From Pomacea canaliculata (lineage: Eukaryota > Mollusca > Gastropoda > Architaenioglossa > Ampullariidae): DNA of 64,000 bases. Shown piece by piece: positions 38,061 to 48,405 of the stretch. The stretch is from assembly GCF_003073045.1 (NCBI RefSeq), contig NC_037592.1, positions 39,799,760-39,863,759 of the forward strand. The letters are read 5' to 3'. The notes below the pieces were generated by a model that was given only the letters and a program-made list of their open reading frames with translations, was not told the DNA's origin and did no database searches. The translations under genes were made by a program, and so were the position numbers. Each line of letters starts with the position of its first letter. Within the stretch, counting starts at the first letter, position 1.

Positions 38061-39464
38061 CTGTTAAAGAAAGTGTTTGGTGAACACATTTGCTGATCAT
38101 TATTTATTTTTTTTTACTTGATTCTTGCGAAGTTCAATCTTTGTAGTCTAACCAGTTCGTGTTAATGTAAGCATGAAACACTAAATCAGCTGCACGTCTG
38201 TCGCGTAAATATAAAAATAAATAATAACCAAAAGCATGAATAAATACAAAATCATGCATGCGTACACATGCTCATCTTTATATGAAGATATCTTTCAGTT
38301 TGGTTTTGATTTTGCACTTTTCTCCGACAAGTAAACTTTACTTAAATCTTTTGGACAAACCTTGAGCATTACAAATCAAACTAATAATATTGGACCTTGT
38401 TCTTTGCTTGCTCATTCTCCTTAGAATTACAAAGCAAGAAAACTTTGGACGCCATCTCATATTTTATTTTCTAAATATTTCAAAACCACATGCATTGGTT
38501 AGTCAAAATAAATTAAGATTAATATGAAAAAATAGGTGGTACTTGGCTTATTTAATTAATAAAAAAGACTGTTATTAGCTCAGCAATAAAGCAAGATCAC
38601 ATTAAGTAAAAGAAATGAACTGTGCAAACCACACATCACATAAAGTTAGTTCTTGTTCAATTTTGTTTATTTCTCTGTGTTCAGGGCAACCTGGATCATC
38701 TGTACAAGTAAAAAGAAAAAGACAAATTTTGGGGTTTTGCTAAAGGATCAGCTCAATAAGTCTGAGCTAACAAAAGCAAGGGAGGAGAAAATTTAAAATC
38801 TTTTTCATTTTAACAAAGACTATCAAAGAAGGTATTGCAATAAATGAATAACTCTAACCCAAGGAAATAAAAGAAAAAGGGAAAGTCTGTTTTAAGCGTA
38901 TTTTGCGAATAAACTTTCCATCCTTTAAGAAAGCTATACTCATTCATTACTAATTCAGTCCTCAAATAATTAGTACTCCAGGGTCACTACTTTGCTGTCT
39001 CTAAGATTTCCCACCTGTGAAGCAGAAGGAATATGTATGAGACATGTGTGGCTATAAACAAGAAACAGCTGACAGTGAGCTGACTTTGATATCAAAGGTT
39101 TGTGTAAACATGTTACCACCACATCTTTCCTTACCGTGGCTTTAAGTAGTAACTCAGTCAGGTTGTCCTCGTGCAGGGTTTTATGAAGTGTTTACTACGG
39201 CCATCATCAGTGAGTGATGAGATCAGGTTCTAAGCATTTGCTGACACTTTCTTTAAGTAAGCAAAATATAGAGGGGTCTAAAGAAGATACAAAACACATG
39301 GAAACGATCCTGCTGTCAGATAATAAGATTAATAATTCTATCCACCCATCCCACCCACATACACACACCGTCAGAAGAAAGAAATAAAAGGGTTGCAATC
39401 CCTCACCTCAGTACGAGAAGTCATCTAGACTATTGTACACACAGGAAGACCTTTGGGGCCGCAA
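38061..39464. other. AT-rich intergenic DNA upstream of the secreted gene
   Basis: Strongly AT-rich sequence with short homopolymers and no supported exon on either strand. The last few hundred bases should contain the promoter of the 39465 gene, but no clear TATA box is visible close to its start. Confidence 0.5.
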
Positions 39465-41192
39465 ATGGAGCTGACATTGCTTGAAACTTTCTTCTTACTT
39501 CTACTGGCTGCTAACCGTAAGTACATCCTGTAACCTATTGTGCGCCCCATGCAACAATCTTAGTAGTCGCAGTAAGTTCAAGTAGATACAATAGATGCAA
39601 AAATGTTTTCAACATAATTATTTATGACACTGATTAGCAAAACTACAAGCACCCTGATAATTTCAATGAAATCGCGAAGAGAAGCTGACTGAGGGGTGCT
39701 AGAGTTTTCAGGAGTGGCATTAACGGTCGGTAAGGTTGTAGTAAAGTTTAGCAACAAAAAACTGTTGTGTATGTTTACAGTTTAAACGCATGTATTGACA
39801 TTTTATACATTTACTTGTATTGACGAAACACACTTACACACACAAGTTTCAATTTAAATTACATGTGCTATAAAACCTGAACTTGTTATGTATAAACATC
39901 ATCGAATATGCATTACTCTCGCTTTGGTCACTTCTTGCCTGAGGTTTACATGGGTTGAACTATAATAATAACAGCTTGGCACAAGATACCTCAGTAATGA
40001 CTCTTGTTTGTTAATTTTAATATTTTAACTTTATGTATAAATATTTGCTGATTTTCTGTAGTTGGCGCCTCGTCACCCTCAAAGGTGTGTTTGGTGCTTG
40101 TGGTTGCTGTGGTGCTGTGTGTTGTTGATATGCCATGTTGTTACAGCGACCCTAGCGGCCACCAATGTTGCTGTAGGCTCCCCATGTTCTGCTGCTGACA
40201 CCTGCGTGACTGGCGCTGTCTGTGACAGAGTCTATGCCAAGTGCTGCAAGTATTTCTTTTGACTGTACAAGACAAGAAATGTTTTAAAATCCAATATTGA
40301 CTAAAAAAACAAAGAGATACAGCTACACAAGTTTAATTAAATAAAAGAGAGCGCCAGATATTACGATCCTTCCATGAACCAATGAACCAATTATTAATAA
40401 TGTGAAAACAAGTAATCAATCAGTGTCTGTATTACATCGGCCTGACTAGTGTAATCTATAAAATAACTTTTCTTTTATTTGTAAAATATTTTCAAAGTGG
40501 AAAATTGTATTTACACGATAGCTTGTTATTACTGTACAACTGTAACCACAGTCACTGTGTCCATTAAGTTTGTTATTAATAAGTGGCGCAAACCTTGTTT
40601 CAGTAAAACCCTAAACTGTATAAAAATGTGTGTGTGTGTATGTGTTTGTGTGTGCTAAGTACTATTGTGTAAACAAACAACACCTGATTGCAGTGCTGAC
40701 ACAAGGCCAGGAGTGTTCAGGGGAAAATGCAAACAACTGTGTGTCGGGTGCCTACTGCATGACTACTTGTGAATGTGAAGATGAATATAAGGCTGTGTCC
40801 AATCTCTGTGGTAAAGATACCAGCAAATATTAAGTTACTGTATTACCGGTATGTGCAAATGTATGTTTGATACCCGTTTGTACGAACTTTGTGTATGAGT
40901 CTTGTTGTACGTGTCTCTGTCATAAATTATTACAATTTCTTTATATCATACCGATTGAAATTTTGATATCAAAATTTTCCAGACTTTACAGAATAACGCA
41001 ACGTTTGGTTTTTTTGGGGGGTTTTCGTCTCCTTAAAATATAAAATGGTTATTTTTTTAGAACCTGCAAACCTCTCGCACTGGAGGCACTGATTGCAAGC
41101 CTGGACAAAATTCCTGTTTCATCCGAAACTCTAAGCGCAGCACTCTTAAAAAGATGTGGTTGTTTTGGTAGAGACTCCTACTGGGCAGATAG
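39465..41192 (+). CDS. Small secreted EB/EGF-like cysteine-rich protein
   Basis: Four exons can be traced. Exon 1 (39465-39516) encodes a signal peptide, MELTLLETFFLLLLAAN. Exon 2 (40147-40249) completes it (PTLAA) and starts the mature chain with SPCSAADTCVTGAVCDRVY. Exon 3 (40694-40810) carries GQECSGENANNCVSGAYC and ECEDEYKAVSNLCG. Exon 4 (41061 onward) carries DCKPGQNSCFIRNSKRS. The alternating C-x(5)-C-x(5)-C pattern resembles EB or EGF-like modules of invertebrate secreted proteins. Junctions 1/2 and 3/4 are phase 1 with good GT/AG sites. Exon 2 has one base too many for a phase-1 exit, and exon 4 has one extra base relative to its paralogue at 37513. Depending on frame, exon 4 either stops at 41169-41171 or continues to a donor at 41193. 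The function is unknown; an extracellular binding or defence-related role is typical of such proteins but not shown here. Confidence 0.65.
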
Positions 41193-42867
41193 GTAAGTAG
41201 TTAGGCATGTGGCTATACATAAGCATGATAAAATGTAAATAATATTTTACTAACCTGTTTATTAGCCTAAAGTCAAAGTGAGTGACATATTTTGTCTGGA
41301 GTTAGTTATCTCTTTTAGACAGAATAAGTGTAAGGAAATGTTTGTGACCTTATTTATTTACGTATATTGGAAATAAATAAATGCACAAATAAGAAAGATC
41401 CATTTATATTTACATATATGAGATGTTCGTTCATATATATCTATTATAAGCACCATACAAAATTGGAGGAACACAAGTTCAACAGCTGCCAGAAGACTCT
41501 TATGACTCAATTTTATAAAGCGATTGTGCATTTAACATTGTCTGCTACGTAAACTGAGGTTTTGATGATTTTTATTATTTTAGTTGCTGATAACAGCTGG
41601 AAAGCATTCTCCAGCTGTCTGTCCATCTGTCATGCTGATGACTGCGTTCCTGCCATGCTCTGTCTTTTATCTCTGAAGAAAGTCAACTGAATCATGTGAG
41701 ACCGCAACCGCTGACAACTTGGAAAAATCTTTTGAAAATATAGTTTTACCATTAATGAAACCTGTTGCTATTTTAAAGATTTTTGTTTTATTTTTTCTTT
41801 CTGTCTCGTGTCATAAAACAAAACAGCAGCTCGAGTAATCTGATTAAATACAACAGGCGATTTTCCTACTTGGTTTCTATGACAAAAAATATTATCTCCT
41901 CTTGAAATTACTTATTGAAATAAAATGCATAGAAATCTTACTATTTAAGGAGTAATACACTTGTTTGACTGTAGTGTGATGTCACAGAGCTTTTTCAAGC
42001 GGATAAAAATGTACTCAGTTGTATGCAAAAGCTACAAGTAGAAAAAACTAGTATGTATAATACAACATTTTGTACTGCTGTTTACATGGTTTACCAGTTA
42101 TCTACTTCAACAAAACTCCTATGTTGTGTCCACTGTAAAACTATTTCCTCTGTGACGAGTGCTACTGTGAAGCATTGGTTTAATTCCTCCTTATCTCTTT
42201 GATCCTGAATACCTGAATATTGGATTCTCGTCCTAATCAACAATCTTTTCATTTCATGGTTGGTGCAAAATATTAAGCAGAAATTAAATTTTGAAAAAGC
42301 CTTGATGGCTTGGCGTTGTTTATATTGAAAGTATTGCAAGGATCAAAGGAGTGTCAATGTGCTCAGCATACCCAACATTCACATTCACACAAGCAATGAC
42401 ACCTAGAACAATCAGCAAAGAAAGTACACAGAATATACACAAAATACACAGAATACACAAAATACACAGAATACACAAAATACACAGAATACACAGAATA
42501 CACATGGCTAATAACACTTTCTCATGCTCACTCGCTCCGCTTCACTCCATGGACTATTTTGTTCCAAAGAACAAAACTGTATAAGAAATAAAAATATTTA
42601 GGAAAGAAGGAACGAGACGGAAAGAAATAAAGTCGACTAGAAAATGAAATGGACAACACACTAGATAAGGAATGTGAACGAAGAAAGAAAAGGATAGTTA
42701 GTCTAAATCTTAGTATAATTTTATTAAAATTTTTGGAAGAAGGCAAGAAAGCGATGTGGTATAAACTGTGATTACAAAGATGTCAGGAAGCTAACTATCG
42801 ATACTGAAATATAGCTGCCCAACGATTCCACTGGAAACTTTTTCTTCGTCTTTGTTCTAAACTTCAG
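41193..42867. other. AT-rich DNA without a recognised exon
   Basis: It could be intron if the EGF exon at 42868 belongs to the same gene as the exons at 39.5-41.2 kb; this is not established. A TACACAGAA microsatellite lies inside it. No other feature was recognised. Confidence 0.45.
42422..42505 (+). repeat. TACACARAA microsatellite
   Basis: Tandem TACACAGAA and TACACAAAA units, about nine copies. Confidence 0.9.
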
Positions 42868-43014
42868 AAGAAGAGGAGAGGGTGTGGAGCCTTTCCATGA
42901 GAACGACGGGACGTGTGAGCTGAGTTCAGGCTGCGACAGCAACTGGCTGCAGGTAGGCGCTGGATGTCACACCAGCGTGCCGGGTCCTCCCAGCGCCTTG
43001 CTTGTCGACAATAG
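42868..43014 (+). CDS. EGF-like to FN3 boundary exon
   Basis: A 147-base exon with acceptor ACTTCAG and donor AATAG/GTAGAG, entered and left in the same phase. It encodes GTCELSSGCDSNWLQVGAGC followed by HTSVPGPPSALLVDNR. The C-x(4)-C-x-x-x-W-x-G-x-G-C ending is that of an extended EGF-like module, and PGPPSALLVDN resembles the first strand of a fibronectin type III domain. This arrangement is common in metazoan cell-surface receptors. It could belong to the gene starting at 39465 or to a separate receptor whose other exons I could not find. Confidence in the exon is fair; identity of the whole protein is unknown. Confidence 0.5.
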
Positions 43015-43579
43015 GTAGAGTACAATACGCCGGGGTTTAGTTTTTCAATAAAACATGTTTAAATTTAGGTGCGGAAGATGAGTAGAAGGTAGCAATCGGT
43101 GGGTGACAAAGACGAGCATGGTGTGGACTTTTGTTAACAGTCATGCTGTAGAAAGAAGTGCCTAGTCAGTGCAGATGTAAAGGACGCAGGTGTGTATATT
43201 CAACACGGATATCGACAGGAAGAGATTTTCATTGTTTTGCTGTATGGTAACAAAAACTCCTGTGACCATATGTTGCTGTTCTGGTGACAGGAATAGTCAG
43301 GATACGGTCATCAGACAAAGAGCGGAGACATTTGTACTCAGTCCAAGGGCGGGTGGGTAGCCAGTGCAGAAGACAAATGAGAGGAGGGACATGGCTCCGT
43401 TTCCTCGATCTCAGCAGCTACCTGAGCTCTCTACCTTTTAAAGTCTCCGAATAAGTGGCAGTCTGCGAGCAGGGAGCTGCAGCAATAAAACTGAGAAAGA
43501 ACAAAAACACAGACAACAGTGCTGGTGGCTCGCAAAGAAAAATGTGACCGATGGCGCTGTTCTTCCGAAGCTTATAATA
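43015..43579. other. Intron or intergenic DNA
   Basis: Purine-rich unique sequence; nothing was recognised. Confidence 0.4.
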
Positions 43580-43684
43580 GACAGACAGCTGTAACTTGTT
43601 TATCATAGTAGGTTGACTGAGAGACAACTGTAACCTGTTCATAATAATGGTGAGACTGACAGACATCTGTAACTTGTCTATCAA
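43580..43684 (+). repeat. Minisatellite, about 2.7 copies of a 39-bp unit
   Basis: The motif GACAGCTGTAACTTGTTTAT and its variants (AACTGTAACCTGTTCAT, CATCTGTAACTTGTCTAT) recur at about 39-base spacing, each preceded by a GACTGA-type spacer. Confidence 0.75.
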
Positions 43685-43869
43685 GAGTCATGTCTGCAGT
43701 GTCAATCCCACACTTCTGACGGATGACACAAATGATATGATTGGGCAGATCAACGAGTGAAGGTCGATATTTTCTTCTAGACAATGGGAGAGCTTCCGCT
43801 TTTTTTCCGTTGTGTGTAATTTTGTTGTTGTAACAAGCCAGTCCTTGAGGTCGCTAATACCGGTTATAT

Positions 43870-44107
43870 AGGGGCAGTAGCAGAGTAAAACTCAGGAAAG
43901 TGGGAGCAGGGTGAGATGTTTGACCATCAACGAACACTGACTGGATCCTGTCGGTGAGGTAGGAGTTCAACCACGAGAGTGCAGGTCCAGAAATTCCATA
44001 TAGAGTGTGGAGTCTTAGAAAGAGTAGTGGTTGATAGAGTCAAATGGAGCAGACAGGTCAAACAGAGTCAAGACAGAAACCTTACCACTGTCAAGGACAA
44101 TAATATG
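43870..44107 (-). mobile_element. Decayed LINE reverse-transcriptase fragment
   Basis: The minus-strand frames read DSGKVSVLTLFDLSAPFDS, then HTLYGISGPALSWLNSYLTD, then FVDGQTSHPAPTFLSFT. This is the order and spelling of the reverse-transcriptase fingers and palm in CR1-like or related LINEs. The catalytic YADD box lies outside the fragment, and the expected VPQGSVLGP is not preserved. No element ends were found. It is a dead remnant. Confidence 0.7.
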
Positions 44108-44980
44108 TCTGTGGTCACTTGAAATAGAGTAGTCTCTGTGCTATCAAAAGGTTGATTTCCCCTGAGCTTATGGAATAAGATGATGCATTGCCGGAATCAG
44201 GCAGTTCTTATTATATCCGGACATGACTGCCTGCCTCCACTTTGTGACGATGTGGGTTGCTCTCGTCCCATGTGAGGTCAGATGAAGGGAGACTACTCGT
44301 GTCACTGAGCGGAAAGAGCACGGGGACGACGACAGGACGGTTAGGACAAAGACAGGTAAATCCAGTTTCGTGCACAGGGAATTGGTTAGGACACTACGTG
44401 GCAATTCAAAATCAACAAAGTATAGTGTATATTATCTTATACCTGCCCTCTGTCAATAGATATATGATTACAATTTTAATTTGTAGGAACAAAAATTGCT
44501 AGATGTAACCATTTTACGAAATTACCTTGCGTTTAAAAGAGAAAAGCTGTGAAGAAAGCAATGTTTTACACCGACAATACACTTTGTTACAAGGTGGCTG
44601 TCATGAGATAACTAGGAGCAGAACTACAGCGTTCGTGCCGCGAGACTTCGTAGTACACGAGACGAACACGCGGTCAAACGGATGGTATCGCGAAAGACAG
44701 GCCAAGCAAAATCACAATAAGACTCCTCTGTTTGACCATCTCGGGAAGCTATCGTGGTTACTCGGCGGAAGGACACAAGGGTCGATTTCACTGGATTTTT
44801 TCTATTTTTATAAACATCGGCAACGGAAATAGTGCTAATAAGTGGTAATTAAGTGAGAAACGAATCATTTATTTCTCCTGTATTGCTCTCGCGCTCCGAT
44901 TTTTGAAATGTTTGACCGTCGCCAGAGCTTTATCACAAGCCTTGAGTATCCCTTTAACATTAACTCCGACTTAATTACAG
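44108..44980. other. Intergenic DNA
   Basis: Unique sequence. A 101-codon plus-strand ORF at 44527-44832 has no recognised domain and a low-complexity basic composition, so it was not called. Nothing else was recognised. Confidence 0.4.
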
Positions 44981-45048
44981 CGGCGTCAACGCTGACAGGG
45001 AATCAGAAGCTCGACTGTGTGGATCCTCTTCCTCCTTTTGCGGAGCAG
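44981..45048 (+). CDS. Weak exon candidate
   Basis: A 68-base segment bounded by an acceptor TTAATTACAG and a donor GAGCAG/GTAGGA is open in two frames (one reads STLTGNQKLDCVDPLPPFAE). No family was recognised. It could be an exon of the receptor represented at 42868, or chance. Confidence 0.22.
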
Positions 45049-45767
45049 GTAGGAGGATTGAAGGGAGAGATTGGATAGGTAGCAGGGAGCTAGAATGACC
45101 ACCTGTCCGTTATGTACGAGGTAGGTAGTGATTAGTTGTAGTTAAAAGGCTGCACGTTGTAACGAGAGGCTGTCATTGTGTTGACATCAGATCCTCTGTG
45201 GGATGTCGGTCGGGTATTTGTGACTGTTTCAGGGCGACATACTCGGGTGTGTGCAGACACCATCAGCAATAAAGTGCTCAACGCTTCATCTCACCTGTGG
45301 CTGTCTGGTGTCGGCAGCGGAATCTCGAGGCTGGTTGTAGATAGTCTGTCAATGATGCTCTAGTTTTGTTTTTCTTATTTTTTCTGAGCAAAAGAAATGA
45401 AAGTGACTATAAAGATGACAGAACTAATCAAGCGTCGTTGAAAAGCGCTCACTGCTTTAATTATGCTATGTTTTGTACTAATCGCAGCTTAATAAAGACT
45501 AATAAAACTAATTTACAGTCATGTCTTCAAGAAACATTTAAAGTGTGCAGTGTTGCTTGTAAATTATATAAGCAGGCTGAATCGCTCTGCAGAGTATTTT
45601 ATGATGACAGAGTAGAGCCTTTTGTAGGAAGAGTTGCTCTTGAGAAAATGTATGTTCATGGTACATGGATGCGAGCGCGCGCGCACACACAAACACTCTC
45701 GCAAGTGCACGTGGACACACATTTGATGTTACACGCAGATCATTGACTAATTTACTGTATTTCGGAT

Positions 45768-45835
45768 CATCATCATCGTCATCATCAATCCATCCATCCA
45801 TCCATCAATCATCAATCATCAATCATCATTATTAT
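45768..45835 (+). repeat. ATC/ATCC microsatellite
   Basis: CATCATCATC, CATCCATCC and AATCATC repeats. Related in motif to the tracts that end the duplicated flanks, but without any flank homology. Confidence 0.9.
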
Positions 45836-47693
45836 CATCGTGTTGACGAATGGGTGTGTGAACTGATGTTGATCTTGGCCTATCCATATGCAGCGAGTTT
45901 TTAAAACCAATAAGAAGAATATTTAATCAATACACTTCTCAAGTAATTTAATGAATGATGCGATTATTAATAACTAAATTAGTTTTTTTAATTTGCATAT
46001 CTTTGGCTATGTGAAAATTGTCGCCTTATAGTCGCAAACTATAGCATGAACAGGACAAAGAAGAAGCAAGAGGTAAATAAGATCAGTACCTTTTTTAATG
46101 CATTCTTCTTCCAAGTGCCTTGAACAAATCTTTTCTCTCAATGGATTGAAACTTGTGTCTGATCGAGCGGCCTGTAGCATGAATGAGAGCCGCTCGCCAC
46201 TTGTCTTGATCTGTCGATATTCCTGCTCGCGGAAGCGGAAAAAAGCTTACACCGAACGATTTGATACTTGCAGTTATATTCTACCAGCAGCAGCATCAAC
46301 CGCCTTTATTGCGTTTCTTTATTGTTGTTACTCTTGCAGACTTTGCTGACATAGCCATTGAAGTCATTCGCTAAACCATGGTAGGCTTAACCGGAAGTTT
46401 TGAGCACCCGAGCCTCGTTCTAGCAGTTCAGTGGAAAAAAAATCGTCTGCCAGCTGTCCATGGGATACACGTTCATGGTTCATCGTATGTTAGCAGTTTA
46501 ATTCTTGATCTTAAGCGCTAAGAGCATGCTCCTTAGGAGTGTAAGTATGCGCTTTACACATTTTGTGTTTATTATTTTACTTTATCGACGCGAATATTTC
46601 TTAATGGACCAGAGAGTTACAGGACAGAACACTTGATCGTTACATATATAATACATTCAATATATATATATGTTCCGGCGAAAGCCAGAAAATGGTCAAA
46701 CTGGGAAGTGTCCGGCCAAATCGGGAAACGGCCAAAGTCGTTGTAAACTGACCGGCCAGTGATTGTGGACTTGGCCGGCAGTTTGTGAAATGGCGTGGGA
46801 CGACCGGCCAAAGTCAGAAGAAAAGTCGTGGGCAGATTTTGGTAATATTGTATCATTGCATACTTAATATTGATTATAATTATAAATGATCAAATTCATA
46901 TATAATGTGTAAAGCTTCTAAATCATAGCAAAATATTAATCTCTTATCATTACTTGTTACAACAAGATGAACGTTTGTGACATTTTGAATCACACAACAG
47001 TTTGTTATTTCTACATTTGCAGGTAACTTTTATCTGTCAATACAGCGGCGGTGGTTGCTGATTTACTGTTTAAAAAGAAATACAGTCAAAGCTCATTTCC
47101 ATTCAAAACATTAAGAAGGACTTGAGTTTATTTCTTCTGTATGCACATGAATCTTGGGAGGAGGTCAGTTTGTAGCGCAATAAACCCGGCATAGCCTGAC
47201 CTGAACATTTTATGGAGAAAGGTCAAAGTGCAGTCAGCAGGAGGTCTCCGTCACTTCCTACCCCGTTAGTTTAACAATGCAATGTTTTTAAAATGAGTAG
47301 TATTGCTAGAATGGTGATCTGTTTTAATTTTAATAAATTCAAGATCATAACACTGTCGAATAACAATGGACATTCCCTGAAACATAACGAAATGCGAAGA
47401 AGGAATTCATGTTCGACACAAATTTATTTTTATGGTGTAGTCCCCGTGATGATGTTTGTGAGCAAAAGAGCTGCAGTGGTGCAAAAATTGCATAGGACGT
47501 GGCCAAAACATGGCTGAAGTCATCAGTAGTACAGAACCAGCTGCAAAAACAGACACATTGTGTCCGACTATTGGCAAATACTATGGACATTGAAACTCTT
47601 GATCTGTGGTCAGCGTCCAACAAGTACAACAAATATAAACGAGCATTGCCAACAATACATAGTAATATCAAGCAATGCTGAAAAAGCTGATGT
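45836..47693. other. AT-rich intergenic DNA with one palindrome
   Basis: No supported exon. At 46745-46784 there is an imperfect palindrome (AAACTGACCGGCCA pairs with TGGCCGGCAGTTT) in a stretch with several CGGCCAAA motifs (about 46713, 46731 and 46803). Its role is unknown. Confidence 0.45.
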
Positions 47694-47874
47694 ACAGTAC
47701 TTACAAAGGATTGATAGGAACGGTCAGATGCTTAACATTGACCTCACACACTTGGAAACCAAGGCGGATTTTGAGAGCTATTTAGCGACGAAAAACCTCA
47801 ATGCTACAACTAAACGCGAACATTTGTTTACACTACAATCACTTTTGCCCCTCTTCAGTATGGTAGACTATTAA
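47694..47874 (+). CDS. Possible 3-prime terminal exon
   Basis: The open frame reads ...YLQRIDRNGQMLNIDLTHL... and ...KREHLFTLQSLLPLFSMVDY with a TAA stop at 47872-47874. It is followed at 47881-47886 by AATAAA, and a possible acceptor GATGTACAG precedes it. Composition is protein-like, but no family or partner exon was recognised. Low confidence. Confidence 0.25.
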
Positions 47875-48405
47875 ATATGGAATAAAATATTACTGGTTCA
47901 GTATGCGGTCTCTATAAAAACACATTTTCGTTCCCCCGCCATAACGAATTTAGTTAAAGGTGACTGAGATTATTGTTTAAAAATAAATTGTATGTAAATA
48001 AACATTTCTAAAGGAAAATTCGTTGAGAAATTCAATAAATGAATAACAATTTAAATCACAAATAAAGCAGGATTTTTGCTAATATAAACTTTAAAAATTC
48101 TAAATTGGAGACTTCAAAAAAGAACTGTATTCCATATATTGAAATGAATGCACGCGACTAAAAAAAAAAAAAGCCCAAAGCAAAGGAAGAAGCAATTAAG
48201 AGATGATAGAGTTTGCTGCTAGAGTCTACAATACACTCATATTTGATGCTGAACAATTCTTTCAACACTTGCAAGGGACCATCATTGTGCAGTGTATCTG
48301 ACAGACATTTCTAGCTATGCCAATGGGAAACAAATTAATCACCTACTAGGAGTTTTGTTTTGTAGGTTAGGGGACTTAACTCGTTTCATTCTTTATTTGT
48401 TTTCT
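47875..48405. other. AT-rich intergenic DNA
   Basis: Contains the AATAAA at 47881 and oligo-A runs. No other feature was recognised. Confidence 0.4.

Noticed and set aside
44527..44832. 101-codon plus-strand ORF
   Set aside because: Basic low-complexity sequence with no domain, no splice support and no promoter signal.
45366..45746. 126-codon plus-strand ORF
   Set aside because: It overlaps an equally long antisense ORF, contains CA-repeat translation and has no recognisable domain.
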